64,000 bases of DNA. Source: Undibacterium sp. Lineage in GTDB: Bacteria > Pseudomonadota > Gammaproteobacteria > Burkholderiales > Burkholderiaceae_D. The stretch is taken from positions 99,433 to 163,432 of the forward strand of contig NZ_JAUSFI010000101.1 in the NCBI RefSeq assembly GCF_030651495.1. Direction: 5' to 3'. The notes beneath the pieces were generated by a model. The model saw only the letters and a list, made by a program, of their open reading frames with translations. It did not search any database and was not told the origin of the DNA. Positions 24,563 through 34,468 of this stretch are shown here, piece after piece (the stretch's first letter is position 1; each line of letters opens with the position of its first letter). The translations under genes were made by a program, and so were the position numbers.

Positions 24563-25567
24563 ATGTACCTGGAAAAAACTATTTTGGAACAACTGATGTA
24601 CTTCAGGGATGCTGATTACAAGATTGATAGCATTCAATTATTTCGCGACATTTCGCCAGAAAATCGCCATCAAATAGCCCGTATCATCAAAAATTGTTTT
24701 ATCGTAAAAGCCAAAGCTGGACAAATCGTATTGGATCCCTATAGTTCCGGTGCACGTTTATACATCGTTCTTAAAGGGGCTCTGGGCAATACGGTCGTCA
24801 ATCAGGAAACGAATAACCTGGAAAACGCCAAAACGCAATATCTTCCGGGAGAATGCGTAGGCGAAATTTCAGTACTCGATGAAGAAATATATTCCAGCAC
24901 TATTTCTGCTCTATGCGATAGCGAATTATTGGTGATCGAAGCAGAAACCATGTGGAAGCTGATTGACGAATCGAACGGAGTTGCCAGAAACTTACTGCAA
25001 TTGCTCTCTTTTCGCATCCGCGCGGCTAACGCACAGATGCGAAATCGTCAAAAAGTGGGAGAATTCTATCGCCAGCTTTCCATGGTGGATGGACTGACAG
25101 GCTTGCACAATCGCGCCTGGCTTAATACGCAGTTACCCAGCATGATAGAAAATGCACACGCCACAGGCAATTCACTCAGCATCATCATGGTCGATCTTGA
25201 TCATTTTAAGCGCTTCAATGACGAATATGGCCACATCATGGGCGACGACGCCTTACAGGCAGCCGCCAAAGTACTCAATGCAGGCTTGCGTCCAAGCGAC
25301 TTCGCAGCACGCTATGGGGGGGAAGAAATGATTGTTATTTTACCGAATACCAATCAACAATCGGCCTTGGTTGTGGCAGAAAGACTCTGTATCCGGCTGA
25401 AAAAAACCAGGGTTTTTGCAGATATGCAAAAACCTTTACCCCATGTCACTGCCTCATTTGGTCTGGCGACATTACAGGAAGGCCAGGACGGCTCTGCATT
25501 CATCGGAACGGCAGATGCAGCACTGTATCGCGCCAAAGACGCCGGACGCAATCAGGTTTCCCTGTAG
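24563..25567 (+). CDS. Cyclic-nucleotide-binding-domain diguanylate cyclase
   Basis: A 334-residue cytosolic protein with a CRP-like cyclic nucleotide-binding fold (about 20-145, LYIVLKGALGNTV, GECVGEISVLD, LLVIEAETMWKLI) and a GGDEF domain (about 170-334). The catalytic loop reads YGGEEM instead of GGEEF or GGDEF (near residue 251); the metal-binding DLDHFKRFND is intact, so activity is likely. An RxxD inhibition site (RPSD) sits five residues before the loop in RPSDFAARYGGEE. It would make c-di-GMP in response to a small ligand or to partners. It is the last gene of the HDOD cassette and ends at a strong terminator. Confidence 0.9.
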   Translation: MYLEKTILEQLMYFRDADYKIDSIQLFRDISPENRHQIARIIKNCFIVKAKAGQIVLDPYSSGARLYIVLKGALGNTVVNQETNNLENAKTQYLPGECVGEISVLDEEIYSSTISALCDSELLVIEAETMWKLIDESNGVARNLLQLLSFRIRAANAQMRNRQKVGEFYRQLSMVDGLTGLHNRAWLNTQLPSMIENAHATGNSLSIIMVDLDHFKRFNDEYGHIMGDDALQAAAKVLNAGLRPSDFAARYGGEEMIVILPNTNQQSALVVAERLCIRLKKTRVFADMQKPLPHVTASFGLATLQEGQDGSAFIGTADAALYRAKDAGRNQVSL

Positions 25568-25621
25568 AGATACGGACGATGACAAGGAACATCGCGCTAA
25601 CATTTTTCTACTCATATAATC

Positions 25622-25651
25622 AAAAAGGGTTCCTTGCGGAACCCTTTTTTA
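25622..25651. terminator. Bidirectional terminator
   Basis: AAAAGGGTTCC and GGAACCCTTTT form a perfect stem around TTGC, with A- and T-runs on the two sides. It serves the diguanylate cyclase gene on the plus strand and ompW on the minus strand. Confidence 0.9.
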
Positions 25652-25676
25652 TCTCACAAGAATGAACACCGGACAA

Positions 25677-26348
25677 TTAAAAACTGTACCCGATACCCAT
25701 TGAGAATACTACCGGGCGCAGATCAATAGTTGTCTTACGCTCTATACTTCCTGTCGTTGCGGTCATATTAGTTTTGACTTTGGCACCTACGACTGAAGCG
25801 TTCAGGGACCAGCGACCTGCCAGCTTATAGTTCAAACCAAACTGCGCCGCCAATCCATACGAGTCAGACAATTCTATCTTGGTTGGCCCCCCTGTCGCTA
25901 TGTCGCCAGATGGTGTGGACTGCGCATCAAAGAATTGTGTGTAATTCAAACCGACACCAATAAAAGGACGCAATTTATCTGCTGACACACCAAAATTATA
26001 ATTGACGAATAAGGTTGGCGCTCTTTGCTTAACCCTGGCGGTAACACCAAATGGTGCCAGGGTTCCTCTTCCAAAAATATTATGTTTAGGCGGAATGCCA
26101 GCCGCAAAATCGACATCCCAATGCTCGGTAATCCTGCGTGTATAACCAAGCAACAAGGTAGTTGCATCACCCACATTAAGTCCCGCTGGCTGCGGCGTCA
26201 GGAAGGCCGGCCCATTACTAGTAAAGTCGGGAGATTGTGAATGCACGGTAACGCCAGCGATACCCGCGCGCACAGTATTATCTTGTGCCAAAACCGATGC
26301 CGATACCAAGCCAAATAACGCGCAAACTGCAAATTGAATTTTGTTCAT
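25677..26348 (-). CDS. ompW: OmpW family outer-membrane protein
   Basis: An eight-stranded beta-barrel porin-like protein of 223 residues. Signal peptide ends LVSASVLA; barrel features include VRAGIAGVTVHSQ, LLLGYTRRITEHWDVDFAAG, APTLFVNYNFG, LRPFIGVGLNYTQFF and the terminal aromatic (GIGYSF). OmpW proteins take part in the passage of small hydrophobic molecules. It starts 15 bases after the stop of the lipase-like gene and is very likely co-transcribed with it, suggesting a joint role in handling hydrophobic substrates or their products. Confidence 0.92.
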   Translation of the reverse strand: MNKIQFAVCALFGLVSASVLAQDNTVRAGIAGVTVHSQSPDFTSNGPAFLTPQPAGLNVGDATTLLLGYTRRITEHWDVDFAAGIPPKHNIFGRGTLAPFGVTARVKQRAPTLFVNYNFGVSADKLRPFIGVGLNYTQFFDAQSTPSGDIATGGPTKIELSDSYGLAAQFGLNYKLAGRWSLNASVVGAKVKTNMTATTGSIERKTTIDLRPVVFSMGIGYSF

Positions 26349-26363
26349 GATTTCATCCCCCGA

Positions 26364-27890
26364 TTATTGAGCCAAAACTTGTTGGAAGAAACCACGTGCA
26401 GCCGCATTGCAGAACGGTGGAACCAAGCCGCCATGGTAAACACCAGCCACCGCGGTAGCAGGATCCTGATTCGCAGCGATTGCAGCGTTGATCGTCGCAG
26501 TCTTCACTTGAGCAAAACCAACTTTAGCCGTAGCAAATGGGTCACTTGCACTAGTTGGATCCGAGTCTACGTCCAATACAGTCAATGCAGCAGCAGGCAT
26601 ACCTTTAGCTGCAAAGAAACCAGCCGTAGCTTGTGTACTCGCAAAAAAGACCGTAGGATCATTTTTACCGCCACACAACATGACCGGTACTGTTGGTACA
26701 TAAGTGCGGAGGTCATTTTTAATTCCTGCCTTGCGAAATGGATTAGTCGGTGCGCAATTGAGTGGATCTGCAGGATTTGCCCCACATGGATGTACGACTG
26801 CATCAGCCAGATAGGCATCGCGATAGCTGCTCTTGATCAAATTACCATCGCCAAAGAACGCGGCAAACGCCGGTGATGACGGACCTGGCAAAGAGTCTTT
26901 AGCAAACAAGGCGAGTGCTGGTAACTTACCTTTAGTGAACAATTCAGAAAAACTCAGTGAGCCCGGCAACAATGTTTCAATAGTCGCCGCGTACTTGTCT
27001 TCATAGACTTCACTTGGAGTGGAGTACAAACCGCCATATGATTTCTGCCAACTGGTCGTAATCATTGGTAAGAACACAGTACCGCCAGCATTCGGACTAC
27101 CTGCAAACGTCGCATCCCCAAGCAAAGACATGGCGTAAGGGCCGGATAACCCGGCCAGCGCAGTCACCTTAAATTCAGAGGCATATGTCGTTTGCATTGC
27201 ACGCTGCGTTGCCATTGCTACGTGACCACCTTGTGAGTAGCCTGTGAGCAGCAACTTACCTGAATCCTGCGCGCCAATTTTGCCGAATGCTTTACGTGCG
27301 GCACGCAGAGAATCGACCATATCATTGGCTTGTTGTTCTGCGTTCAGATAAGGATGGTAACTTAGGGATGAAACGTCATAACCGGCATAGTTTGGTGCCA
27401 CCACGATGAAGCCTTGAGCCGCGTACATGGCAGCAACCAAAGAAGCTTCAGCGTTGTCACGCAAATTCGCCATATTGAATGATTTTTCAACCGTCGTACC
27501 ATGGGCATACAACACGACAGGGCGTGGACCGGTACAGGCTGGATCACTGCCTGACGGCACCATGATGGCACCAGTCGCATCGGTTGCTTCATTGGCTCCG
27601 CCTACGGTAGCGTACTTCATGTAGTAGGTAGTGATCTCACATTTTGGGATACCAGTAACCTGTGTCAAGCCAGGTTTGGCCGCTTCCAGCATGGCCTTAA
27701 ACACGGCAGGATCGAGTTTAGTCACAGCAGTACCATTCGCCTGAGGAATTGGCACTAAATTAGGGGGATTGGCGGCTAAAGTGCCACGGGCTGGGCTGGT
27801 ATCGACTACGGGGCCTTCGCTTCCACTGCCGCCGCAAGCTGTCAGTACGGCAGCCGACAGCAAGCTTAGCGCTAAATGATATTGACGCAT
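26364..27890 (-). CDS. Exported alpha/beta-hydrolase lipoprotein (secretory lipase-like)
   Basis: A 508-residue lipoprotein: lipobox LTAC with the Cys at about 19 and a GSGSEG linker, so it is anchored to a membrane. The hydrolase fold shows VLYAHGTT (oxyanion-hole region), the nucleophile elbow LTGYSQGGHVAM and a late acid/His pair (LDVDSD, YHGGLVPPF). The pattern (ATGAIMVPSG, GFIVVAPNYAGYDVS) is like secretory lipases and related esterases. Four or more cysteines outside the lipobox may form disulfides. It is the first gene of a two-gene unit with ompW. The true substrate cannot be read from the sequence. Confidence 0.87.
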   Translation of the reverse strand: MRQYHLALSLLSAAVLTACGGSGSEGPVVDTSPARGTLAANPPNLVPIPQANGTAVTKLDPAVFKAMLEAAKPGLTQVTGIPKCEITTYYMKYATVGGANEATDATGAIMVPSGSDPACTGPRPVVLYAHGTTVEKSFNMANLRDNAEASLVAAMYAAQGFIVVAPNYAGYDVSSLSYHPYLNAEQQANDMVDSLRAARKAFGKIGAQDSGKLLLTGYSQGGHVAMATQRAMQTTYASEFKVTALAGLSGPYAMSLLGDATFAGSPNAGGTVFLPMITTSWQKSYGGLYSTPSEVYEDKYAATIETLLPGSLSFSELFTKGKLPALALFAKDSLPGPSSPAFAAFFGDGNLIKSSYRDAYLADAVVHPCGANPADPLNCAPTNPFRKAGIKNDLRTYVPTVPVMLCGGKNDPTVFFASTQATAGFFAAKGMPAAALTVLDVDSDPTSASDPFATAKVGFAQVKTATINAAIAANQDPATAVAGVYHGGLVPPFCNAAARGFFQQVLAQ

Positions 27891-28148
27891 TTTGTCTCCT
27901 ATTTATTAAATATTTATTAATTTTTTATGGAAGTCGCAAACATTCTCGACCCAATTTCAATAGGGGAACGAGCGTTCTAAAACTTAGGGTTAAGTATGTC
28001 ACCAGGTAAAAAACATGAATAGAGAAAATTACAATTTAGAGTACATGTTCAAAAAAAACAACGCACTATCGGCAGATTGAATCCGATAGTGCGTCAATAA
28101 AAAAACGGCGATTAATATTTACTTATTATAAATTTCCATTAACCAACA
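27891..28148. other. Intergenic region with the promoter of the lipase-ompW unit
   Basis: It holds the terminator of the efflux operon (28051-28094) and AT-rich DNA upstream of the lipase gene. No gene is seen. Confidence 0.4.
28051..28094 (-). terminator. Terminator of the RND operon
   Basis: ACGCACTATCGG (28061-28072) pairs with CCGATAGTGCGT (28083-28094); on the minus strand the stem is followed by TGTTTTTTTT. It stands 55 bases after the permease stop codon. Confidence 0.9.
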
Positions 28149-31100
28149 TCACCCCATATCAGTCTCTGTTTTAGTCTTGAAGCCAAGTTCAATATCAGGT
28201 GTCATTTTGATGGCTTTTCCGCTAAAAAATTCTTGTGCTTTTTTACCCCATTGGTCCAAATAAGTATAAGCAATAGGTACCACCAGCAGTGTTAGCAAAG
28301 TAGACGTAATAATTCCACCGATAACTGCCCTACCCATCGGCGTTTGCGATTCAGCGCCGTCACTAAGACCGATGGCCATCGGCAACATACCAAATATCAT
28401 TGCCAGCGTTGTCATCAGGATAGGTCGCAAGCGTACCTGCCCTGCGGCAAGAATGGCATCATGTTGCGACATGCCCTGCCGTTGTGCCTGATTAATAAAA
28501 TCTACCAGTAAAATACCGTTTTTGGTCACCAGTCCCATCAGCATAATGAAGCCAATAATGGAAAAAATATTCAAGGTGCTTCCGGTAATCAATAAGGCAA
28601 GCAAGACACCAATCAATGAAAAAGGCAGGGCCGTCATGATCGCCAGGGGCTGCAAAAAGCTACCAAACTGTGAGGCCAGAATCAGGTAAATGAAGATCAC
28701 CGCAATGCCCAAGGCTGCCAGCGCTGCACTAAATGAATCTTGCATTTCCTTGGTTTGCCCGCCCACATCAAAGCGATAGCCCGGTGGCAATTCGATGGAC
28801 TTCACAAGATTCTGGACTTCGCTACCTACGTCTCCCGCAGGACGTCCTTCGACATTGGCATAGATCGCGGCACGACGTTGCAAATCTTGCCGCTTAATGA
28901 CGCGCGGACTGGTGCCTGGAACAAACTGTACGACTTGCCGCAATGGCACCATGACTGGTTTACCATTCATATCAAGGCGACTACTGGCAAGAGACAGGTC
29001 ACCCAAATCAGAAATCTTCTGACGGCCTGATTTTGGCAACTGCACATTGACCTCATAGTTTTGCCCATCCGGTGCCAGCCATTGGCCTATGGTGTCACCG
29101 GCCACAAATGGCCGCAATGCGGCACCGATCTGCTGCACAGACAAACCAAGATCATTGGCGAGTTCATTATTTACCTTCACCAGCACGGTCGGGTTCGCGC
29201 CAGTCAGGCTACTCTCCAGATCAGTAATACCCTTGATCGCGCCGATTTTTTTCATCACCTGCGCAATCACATCCTGCAACTTGTCTGCATCTGGCCCCAG
29301 AATGGCGACGTAAATCGGCTTATCAAATCCGACGCCCATTTCGACCCCGGGCACCGAGAGTAAGCGCTGGCGTATTTGGGTTTCCAGCTCTTTTTGTGAC
29401 TTGCGATGCGTCACGCGCCGCTCGCTCAGTTTTATATTGATCTGTGCCGTATTCCGCTCATTATCAACGCCGACACTGGTATTCATGGTGACGATTTCTG
29501 GCATCTTATTTAAAATGGCTTCGACCTGATGCGTTTTTTCATCCGTGTAATGCAGGCTGGAGCCGACGGGAGTTTTTAGATTCAGCGTGATTTGTCCTTC
29601 GTCCGATTCAGGCACAAATTCAGTCCCTATCATCGGCAACAGGAAAAAACTACCGATAAACAGGGACAAGGCCAAGGCCAGTGTCGTCTTGCGCTTGCGC
29701 AGCACCAGCTCCAGCATGCGGCCATAGATTTCATGCAATTTCTCGATCCCGTGCTCTATGTTTTCCATCATGCGCGCCAGCCAGGGGAAGCGCTTAAAGC
29801 GACTTTCTGCCGGGTCATGCCAGACCGACGACAGCATCGGGTCTAAGGTAAAGCTGACAAATAAGGAGACCAGCACCGCCACCGTCACCGTGATGCCGAA
29901 CTGAAAGAAAAACTTACCGATCATCCCCTTCATAAAAGCGACAGGAACAAACACCGCAACGATCGCAAACGTCGTCGCCATCACGGCCAGGCCGATTTCA
30001 TTGGTGCCCTCTTCGGCGGCCTTCTTGTGATTCTTGCCCATGCCAAGATGCCGCACTATATTTTCACGCACGACAATAGCGTCGTCGATCAGCAAGCCGA
30101 TACACAAGGACAAAGCCATCATGGTCAGGAAATTCAAGGTAAAACCAAAGGCCTTCAAGGCAATAAATGTAGCGATCACAGAAATTGGCAAAGTCAGGCC
30201 GGTGATGATGGTGCTGCGCCATGAATGCAGAAACAAAAACACAATCAGCACAGTTAATCCGGCACCTTCAAGTATCGTTTCCTTTACGCCATTGAGCGCC
30301 TGCTTAACAAAATCGGCATTATTTTCGCTGACATTGATCACCACATCTGTGGGAATACGCCCCTTCAAGTCAGCGATCGCTTCCATGATGCCATCACCGA
30401 CTTCGACAATATTTGCATCCTGAATTTTAGAAACTGCCACGCCAATCGCCCGTTCTCCATTAACACGAGAAATCGACAGTTCTTCGCGCTCGCCATCCGC
30501 CACATCCGCAACCTGCTCCAGATAGACCGGCACACCGGCACGCCTGGCCACGATGATTTTATTGAAGCCACGCGTGTCGGCGATCTTGCCCTCCAGCCGC
30601 ACCAGTTGGTCCTGAGAGCCACGGGTGATCAAACCAGCCGGCATATTTTGGTTGGTTTCCTGTATGGCGGCCAACACTTCATTCACGCCGACATTATTTG
30701 CCGCGAGCCGATCAGGATTGAGCTTGATCTGCACCTGGCGCACGACCGCACCACGCACATCCACTCGCCCCACTCCTTGCACGCTCTGCAATTTTTTGAC
30801 AATAATCTGATCTGTTAGCGTTGATAGCTCACGCAAGCTGAGCGTGGGCGAACTGATCGCCATCTGCACCACAGGCCGGCTATTTCCGTCTTGCCCGCCG
30901 CGCACGATAAACGGATCTTTCACGTCCTTAGGGAAACTTGGCCGTATCTGCGCGACTTTGTCACGCACTTCTTGCAATACCCGGTCGGCATTCACTGATA
31001 GCTGAAATTCTATCCAGATACCGGCACGCCCTTCATACGAGCTGGCCATGATGCGCTTGACGCCGCTGATGGTGTTGACCACATTCTCGACCGGCTTGGT

Positions 31101-31289
31101 GATATCGTTTTCGACGATTTCCGGTGACGCACCCGGATATTGCACTTCCATCCAGACGCCGGGCGACTGTACATCGGGCATATTCTCCAGGCCCAGGCCT
31201 TTGTAGGAAAACAAGCCCAAGACGACTAACGCCACCATGATCATGGTGGCGAACACCGGATTTTGAATACTGACTTTAGTGATCCACAT
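28149..31289 (-). CDS. RND efflux transporter permease (HAE-1/MdtB-like)
   Basis: A 1046-residue inner-membrane proton antiporter of the AcrB/MexB superfamily: two groups of six membrane segments and two large periplasmic loops. It starts [20 protein letters not shown] and has the TM4 proton relay in [18 protein letters not shown], plus the internal repeat [21 protein letters not shown]. Details such as '[20 protein letters not shown]' fit the family of drug or solvent exporters. Start lies 2 bases after the adaptor gene's stop, so the two are co-translated. No outer-membrane channel gene is nearby, so a TolC-type protein from elsewhere must serve. Confidence 0.94.
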   Translation of the reverse strand: MWITKVSIQNPVFATMIMVALVVLGLFSYKGLGLENMPDVQSPGVWMEVQYPGASPEIVENDITKPVENVVNTISGVKRIMASSYEGRAGIWIEFQLSVNADRVLQEVRDKVAQIRPSFPKDVKDPFIVRGGQDGNSRPVVQMAISSPTLSLRELSTLTDQIIVKKLQSVQGVGRVDVRGAVVRQVQIKLNPDRLAANNVGVNEVLAAIQETNQNMPAGLITRGSQDQLVRLEGKIADTRGFNKIIVARRAGVPVYLEQVADVADGEREELSISRVNGERAIGVAVSKIQDANIVEVGDGIMEAIADLKGRIPTDVVINVSENNADFVKQALNGVKETILEGAGLTVLIVFLFLHSWRSTIITGLTLPISVIATFIALKAFGFTLNFLTMMALSLCIGLLIDDAIVVRENIVRHLGMGKNHKKAAEEGTNEIGLAVMATTFAIVAVFVPVAFMKGMIGKFFFQFGITVTVAVLVSLFVSFTLDPMLSSVWHDPAESRFKRFPWLARMMENIEHGIEKLHEIYGRMLELVLRKRKTTLALALSLFIGSFFLLPMIGTEFVPESDEGQITLNLKTPVGSSLHYTDEKTHQVEAILNKMPEIVTMNTSVGVDNERNTAQINIKLSERRVTHRKSQKELETQIRQRLLSVPGVEMGVGFDKPIYVAILGPDADKLQDVIAQVMKKIGAIKGITDLESSLTGANPTVLVKVNNELANDLGLSVQQIGAALRPFVAGDTIGQWLAPDGQNYEVNVQLPKSGRQKISDLGDLSLASSRLDMNGKPVMVPLRQVVQFVPGTSPRVIKRQDLQRRAAIYANVEGRPAGDVGSEVQNLVKSIELPPGYRFDVGGQTKEMQDSFSAALAALGIAVIFIYLILASQFGSFLQPLAIMTALPFSLIGVLLALLITGSTLNIFSIIGFIMLMGLVTKNGILLVDFINQAQRQGMSQHDAILAAGQVRLRPILMTTLAMIFGMLPMAIGLSDGAESQTPMGRAVIGGIITSTLLTLLVVPIAYTYLDQWGKKAQEFFSGKAIKMTPDIELGFKTKTETDMG

Positions 31290-31291
31290 GA

Positions 31292-32464
31292 TCAGCCTTT
31301 GACCGCTTTTGGCAAACTCACTTTGCTACCAGGCTTTACGCCATCAAGCTTGGCTAAAATCACATTGGTACCAGCATCGAGCCCCTCCAAAACCTGTACC
31401 ATGCCCTCATCTTCATTGCGCAAGCCAAGCTTGATCGCTTGCGCCTGCACCTCGTTGTTGACGATTTTGTAGACCACATCCTTGCCGTTTTGCTGACGCA
31501 CCGCGTGAATCGGAATGACCGGCATGATATTAGTTTTTGCCAATGTCAGACTGCCCTTGGCAAACATGCCGCCTTTCAGGGCATTATCGGTATTATTTAC
31601 CGAGATATACACCAGCATCGAGCGTGATCCCGCTTCGGCGGCCGGATTAATCCTTGCGACTTTGCCGTTAAAGCCGCGACTGCCAAAGCCATCAACAGAA
31701 AAACTCACTTCCTGTCCTATTTTAATACGTGGAATTTCGCTCGAAGGCACCTGCGCTTCTAGCGTCATCTGCGACAGGTTGACGATACTAAACAAGGGAC
31801 TATCCGGAGAGACCTTGTCGCCGGCCTGCACACTACGCTTACTAATGATGCCATCGACCGGGGATTTGACTTCGGTGTCCGCCAGTGCCAGCTGCGCTAC
31901 CTGGCGTTGCGCCAGGGCTGACTTCAGGCTTGCCTGGGCCAGCTCAACACTGTTATTGGTCGTATCAAACGCATTTTGGGAAATATAATTTTGCTTGAGC
32001 AAGGTTTCATTCGATTGTCGATTTTTTTTCGCCATCGATAGTTTCGCTTGCATCTCATCCACACTGGCGTCCTGCGATGTCAGCCTGGCATGCAAATCAG
32101 CGCCATCAAAACGCGTAATGACCTGTCCTTTTTTGACCGTCATGCCTTCCTGCACCAGGGTTTCACGCACTTCGGCACCGACCTTGGATCTGACCGTGAC
32201 TTGACTGACCGGTGTCAACGATCCGGAAATCGGCAAGTTCAAACTTAACTTACGCGCCTCGATTTTATGTACATCGACCGCGGCTAATTCAAACACCACC
32301 GGTGCTTTATCGTCCTTTTTATCGTTCGTCTTGGCCTGTGCCGTGGAGTTTTTTGAGTACAACATCCAACCGCCGCCAGCAACACCAATGACGACCAAGG
32401 CGATGACAGGTAAACGCCAGCGATTACGGGAGGATGGAACTAAAGCGATGGGTGTTGTTTTCAT
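31292..32464 (-). CDS. RND periplasmic adaptor subunit
   Basis: A 390-residue membrane fusion protein that links the inner-membrane permease to an outer-membrane channel. It has an N-terminal anchor (LPVIALVVIGVAGGGWML), a charged linker, a barrel-sandwich lipoyl half (VTVRSKVGAEV and VKKGQVITRFDGAD), a helical hairpin (about 130-200), the second lipoyl half (VKSPVDGIISKR) and the beta-barrel and proximal domains. First gene of the efflux unit. No regulator gene is adjacent and no operator could be identified. Confidence 0.93.
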   Translation of the reverse strand: MKTTPIALVPSSRNRWRLPVIALVVIGVAGGGWMLYSKNSTAQAKTNDKKDDKAPVVFELAAVDVHKIEARKLSLNLPISGSLTPVSQVTVRSKVGAEVRETLVQEGMTVKKGQVITRFDGADLHARLTSQDASVDEMQAKLSMAKKNRQSNETLLKQNYISQNAFDTTNNSVELAQASLKSALAQRQVAQLALADTEVKSPVDGIISKRSVQAGDKVSPDSPLFSIVNLSQMTLEAQVPSSEIPRIKIGQEVSFSVDGFGSRGFNGKVARINPAAEAGSRSMLVYISVNNTDNALKGGMFAKGSLTLAKTNIMPVIPIHAVRQQNGKDVVYKIVNNEVQAQAIKLGLRNEDEGMVQVLEGLDAGTNVILAKLDGVKPGSKVSLPKAVKG

Positions 32465-32938
32465 GATTTTATTTTTTTGATGTGCTGATTTTTATTACAC
32501 AAGCACTATTGCTCAAGCTATTTTTTCAAACTACATCTTAAACAATCGAAAAAAAATAACAGCAATAACGCTTTCGCATTTTCTTGTCTCTGGCATTTTT
32601 ACACTTTGCGCATACTCAGACTTAAAACATGTAAAGAAGTTCACATAACGCATTTTATCCATCACTAAGTCCGAGGCTTTGGTTGATGTCGAAAATGCCA
32701 AGAAATAATAAAGCACTACATCCCTATCTGAATACATGCAATGTATACAAAGCGCACAAAAGAAAAGGTGGAAATGCGATGAAATGCAAAAAACTTTAGA
32801 TAGAACTTGCTTTAGACGAGATGGATGGCATCCACCTCAGTTGACTGTTTTTCAAAAAAGAATGCGCTATAAAACAGGGCGGAATTTTGCGCACTCAATC
32901 AAAATACACAGGGTTGACTGAACGCGATCGAACTCTGG
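32465..32938. other. AT-rich region upstream of the efflux operon
   Basis: About 470 bases with only short frames of up to 68 codons without ribosome binding sites or recognisable products. It must include the efflux promoter. No hairpin or repeat stands out. Confidence 0.4.
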
Positions 32939-33181
32939 TTACCAGGTTTTTTTAACCCACTGATCCAGCGCTAACTTGCCTGGACCAAGTACGACCAGTA
33001 CGGTGAGCAATAATCCCCAGTAAAAATGGTCATTGAGCGCCGCCGGGCACTCGAATATCCATAATTGAGGATAGGAAATCACCGCCACGGCATTGACCAC
33101 AAATAAGCCCAAAACGGCAGGCCGCGAGAGCGGGCCGAGCGTCAACAATACCGGAAAGAACAACTCACATCCCGCGCCCAT
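32939..33181 (-). pseudogene. Truncated DoxX family membrane protein
   Basis: Eighty codons from the ATG at 33181 match the C-terminal two thirds of a DoxX-type protein: CELFFPVLLTLGPLSRPAVL, a third membrane segment VNAVAVISYPQ, and the last helix HFYWGLLLTVLVVLGPGKLALDQW. Complete DoxX proteins have about 130-150 residues with an additional first helix and HG motif; the bases upstream of the ATG can be read in frame for about 20 more codons but show nothing of the missing N-terminus. It therefore looks like a remnant, though a short functional form cannot be excluded. Confidence 0.6.
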
Positions 33182-33355
33182 AAGCGAGTGAAAATACCTT
33201 ACACTTAGATTTGAATTTTTATTATCTTTTTTAACGATGCGTTTCCCCTGCGAGAACGGTCATTAACATCGAGTAATGTAGATCGACACCGCTAAAACGC
33301 AGCGAATAGTGTATGCTCCTTGCCCCAAGAACTTAATCATCCGTATTGGAATCGT

Positions 33356-33574
33356 ATGCAAAAACTATCATTGACGCTAGATGGCGAATATGTCGAATTG
33401 AATCAATTATTAAAACTGGCCGGACTCTGTGACAGTGGCGGTGCTGGCAAGGTCATGGTTGCCAAAGGCGGAGTCAAGGTCGATGGCAAACAAGAGCTAC
33501 GCAAGACCGCGAAAATTCGCGCAGGGCAAGTAGTCACGCTGGGCGATGTGTCGATTAAGGTCGAGGCAGCTTAA
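33356..33574 (+). CDS. S4-domain RNA-binding protein (YbcJ-like)
   Basis: A 72-residue protein consisting of one S4 RNA-binding fold: EYVELNQLLKLAGLCDSGGAGKVMV, then GGVKVDGKQELRKTAKIRAGQVV. This is the form of the small YbcJ/YaaA-like proteins thought to bind RNA or ribosomal particles. ATG 33356 fits the family start; a longer frame from 33320 begins with residues not seen in the family. Confidence 0.88.
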   Translation: MQKLSLTLDGEYVELNQLLKLAGLCDSGGAGKVMVAKGGVKVDGKQELRKTAKIRAGQVVTLGDVSIKVEAA

Positions 33575-33586
33575 GCTTTTTTTGAT

Positions 33587-34015
33587 CTATACGATGCTTG
33601 CGGTGGGTGCTGCGGTCTGATCTGCAGTCAAGCTCGTCATAAAGCGCGCCAGCATATTATCCATCGTATCAACATGATGCTCAAACCAGTGGGGCAATTC
33701 TTCCGCCAGACGCGGCCCCAGATCCAGGTCACCGTCCGCAATACGGAGGCGCACTTCACGCATAAGTTGCAAAACAACATCGTGTTCTTTTTGATGGCAA
33801 CCGGCAGGAGGAAAACTATGTTCGCGCATCCACTGGCCTTCTTGCTCAAAATGCACAACAGTATGACTGATCAAGGCATCTAAACGATCCAGAAAACTGT
33901 CCGGATGATCTTCCGACAAGGCGGCACACAAACTGACGAACTCCTGGTGCGTCTCATCCATTGCTTCGTACTTAGTACTTAGTCTATCGGACCATCCCCA
34001 AACTGCTGCTGTCAT
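33587..34015 (-). CDS. Bacteriohemerythrin
   Basis: A 142-residue oxygen-binding di-iron protein. The iron ligands are visible: His in DETHQEF (HxxxE pattern follows), HTVVHFEQEGQWM (HxxxE), HQKEHDVV (HxxxH) and WFEHHVDTMDN (HxxxxD). It begins AAVWGWSDRLSTKYEAMDETH, the common N-terminus. Such single-domain hemerythrins sense, store or deliver oxygen. No co-transcribed partner is seen; it is convergent with the S4 gene. Confidence 0.92.
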   Translation of the reverse strand: MTAAVWGWSDRLSTKYEAMDETHQEFVSLCAALSEDHPDSFLDRLDALISHTVVHFEQEGQWMREHSFPPAGCHQKEHDVVLQLMREVRLRIADGDLDLGPRLAEELPHWFEHHVDTMDNMLARFMTSLTADQTAAPTASIV

Positions 34016-34158
34016 GGTTTCGCCTTTTCTGTATGTATTGATGGAATCGAATTATCCGCTATTGTCAGCGCGACGGCTTGCGCCACAGCAGATTATCACT
34101 GAGATGATTTGTCTTGAATAAAAAAACAAGTTTGCAAAATTGAATCTGGAAAACAAAA

Positions 34159-34180
34159 CAGCGCTACAAAGGTAGCGCTG
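34159..34180 (-). terminator. Probable terminator of the YjfB-like gene
   Basis: CAGCGCTAC (34159-34167) pairs with GTAGCGCTG (34172-34180); on the minus strand TTTTGTTTTCC follows. Confidence 0.8.
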
Positions 34181-34213
34181 CATAGATCAAAATAAAGCTA
34201 AAAAGAATAAAAA

Positions 34214-34414
34214 CTACGCTGTCGTATTGATATTTTTGCCAAGATGCGCAGGTAAATTCTGCATGGATGGCATATCTGGAATCGCCGCAATTAAAGCCGT
34301 AGCACTTTCAGTGCTGATATCCATAGATTTTTTCAGAACGGCAATACTGATTGCCTGACTGGTACCGACATCGGCCAATGTTGTTGATAAACTCGCTATA
34401 CCTGTAACGTCCAT
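34214..34414 (-). CDS. Putative motility protein, YjfB family
   Basis: A 66-residue protein with the YjfB pattern: MDVTGIASLSTTLADVGTSQ, then ISIAVLKKSMDISTESATALI ending in a small, Pro-rich tail (IPDMPSM...LPAHLG). The Bacillus member is in the sigma-D motility regulon, which is why the family is called 'putative motility protein'; its action is not known. Here it is a single gene with its own terminator, close to no flagellar genes except the distant FliL-like gene at 45 kb. Confidence 0.8.
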   Translation of the reverse strand: MDVTGIASLSTTLADVGTSQAISIAVLKKSMDISTESATALIAAIPDMPSMQNLPAHLGKNINTTA

Positions 34415-34468
34415 GACACTTCCCCTTATCTTCTACAACAGAATTAACGGCAGAATCAGGGTAAATCT

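Noticed and set aside
32531..32921. Short frames upstream of the efflux operon
   Set aside because: Low-complexity translations without start signals; more likely promoter DNA.
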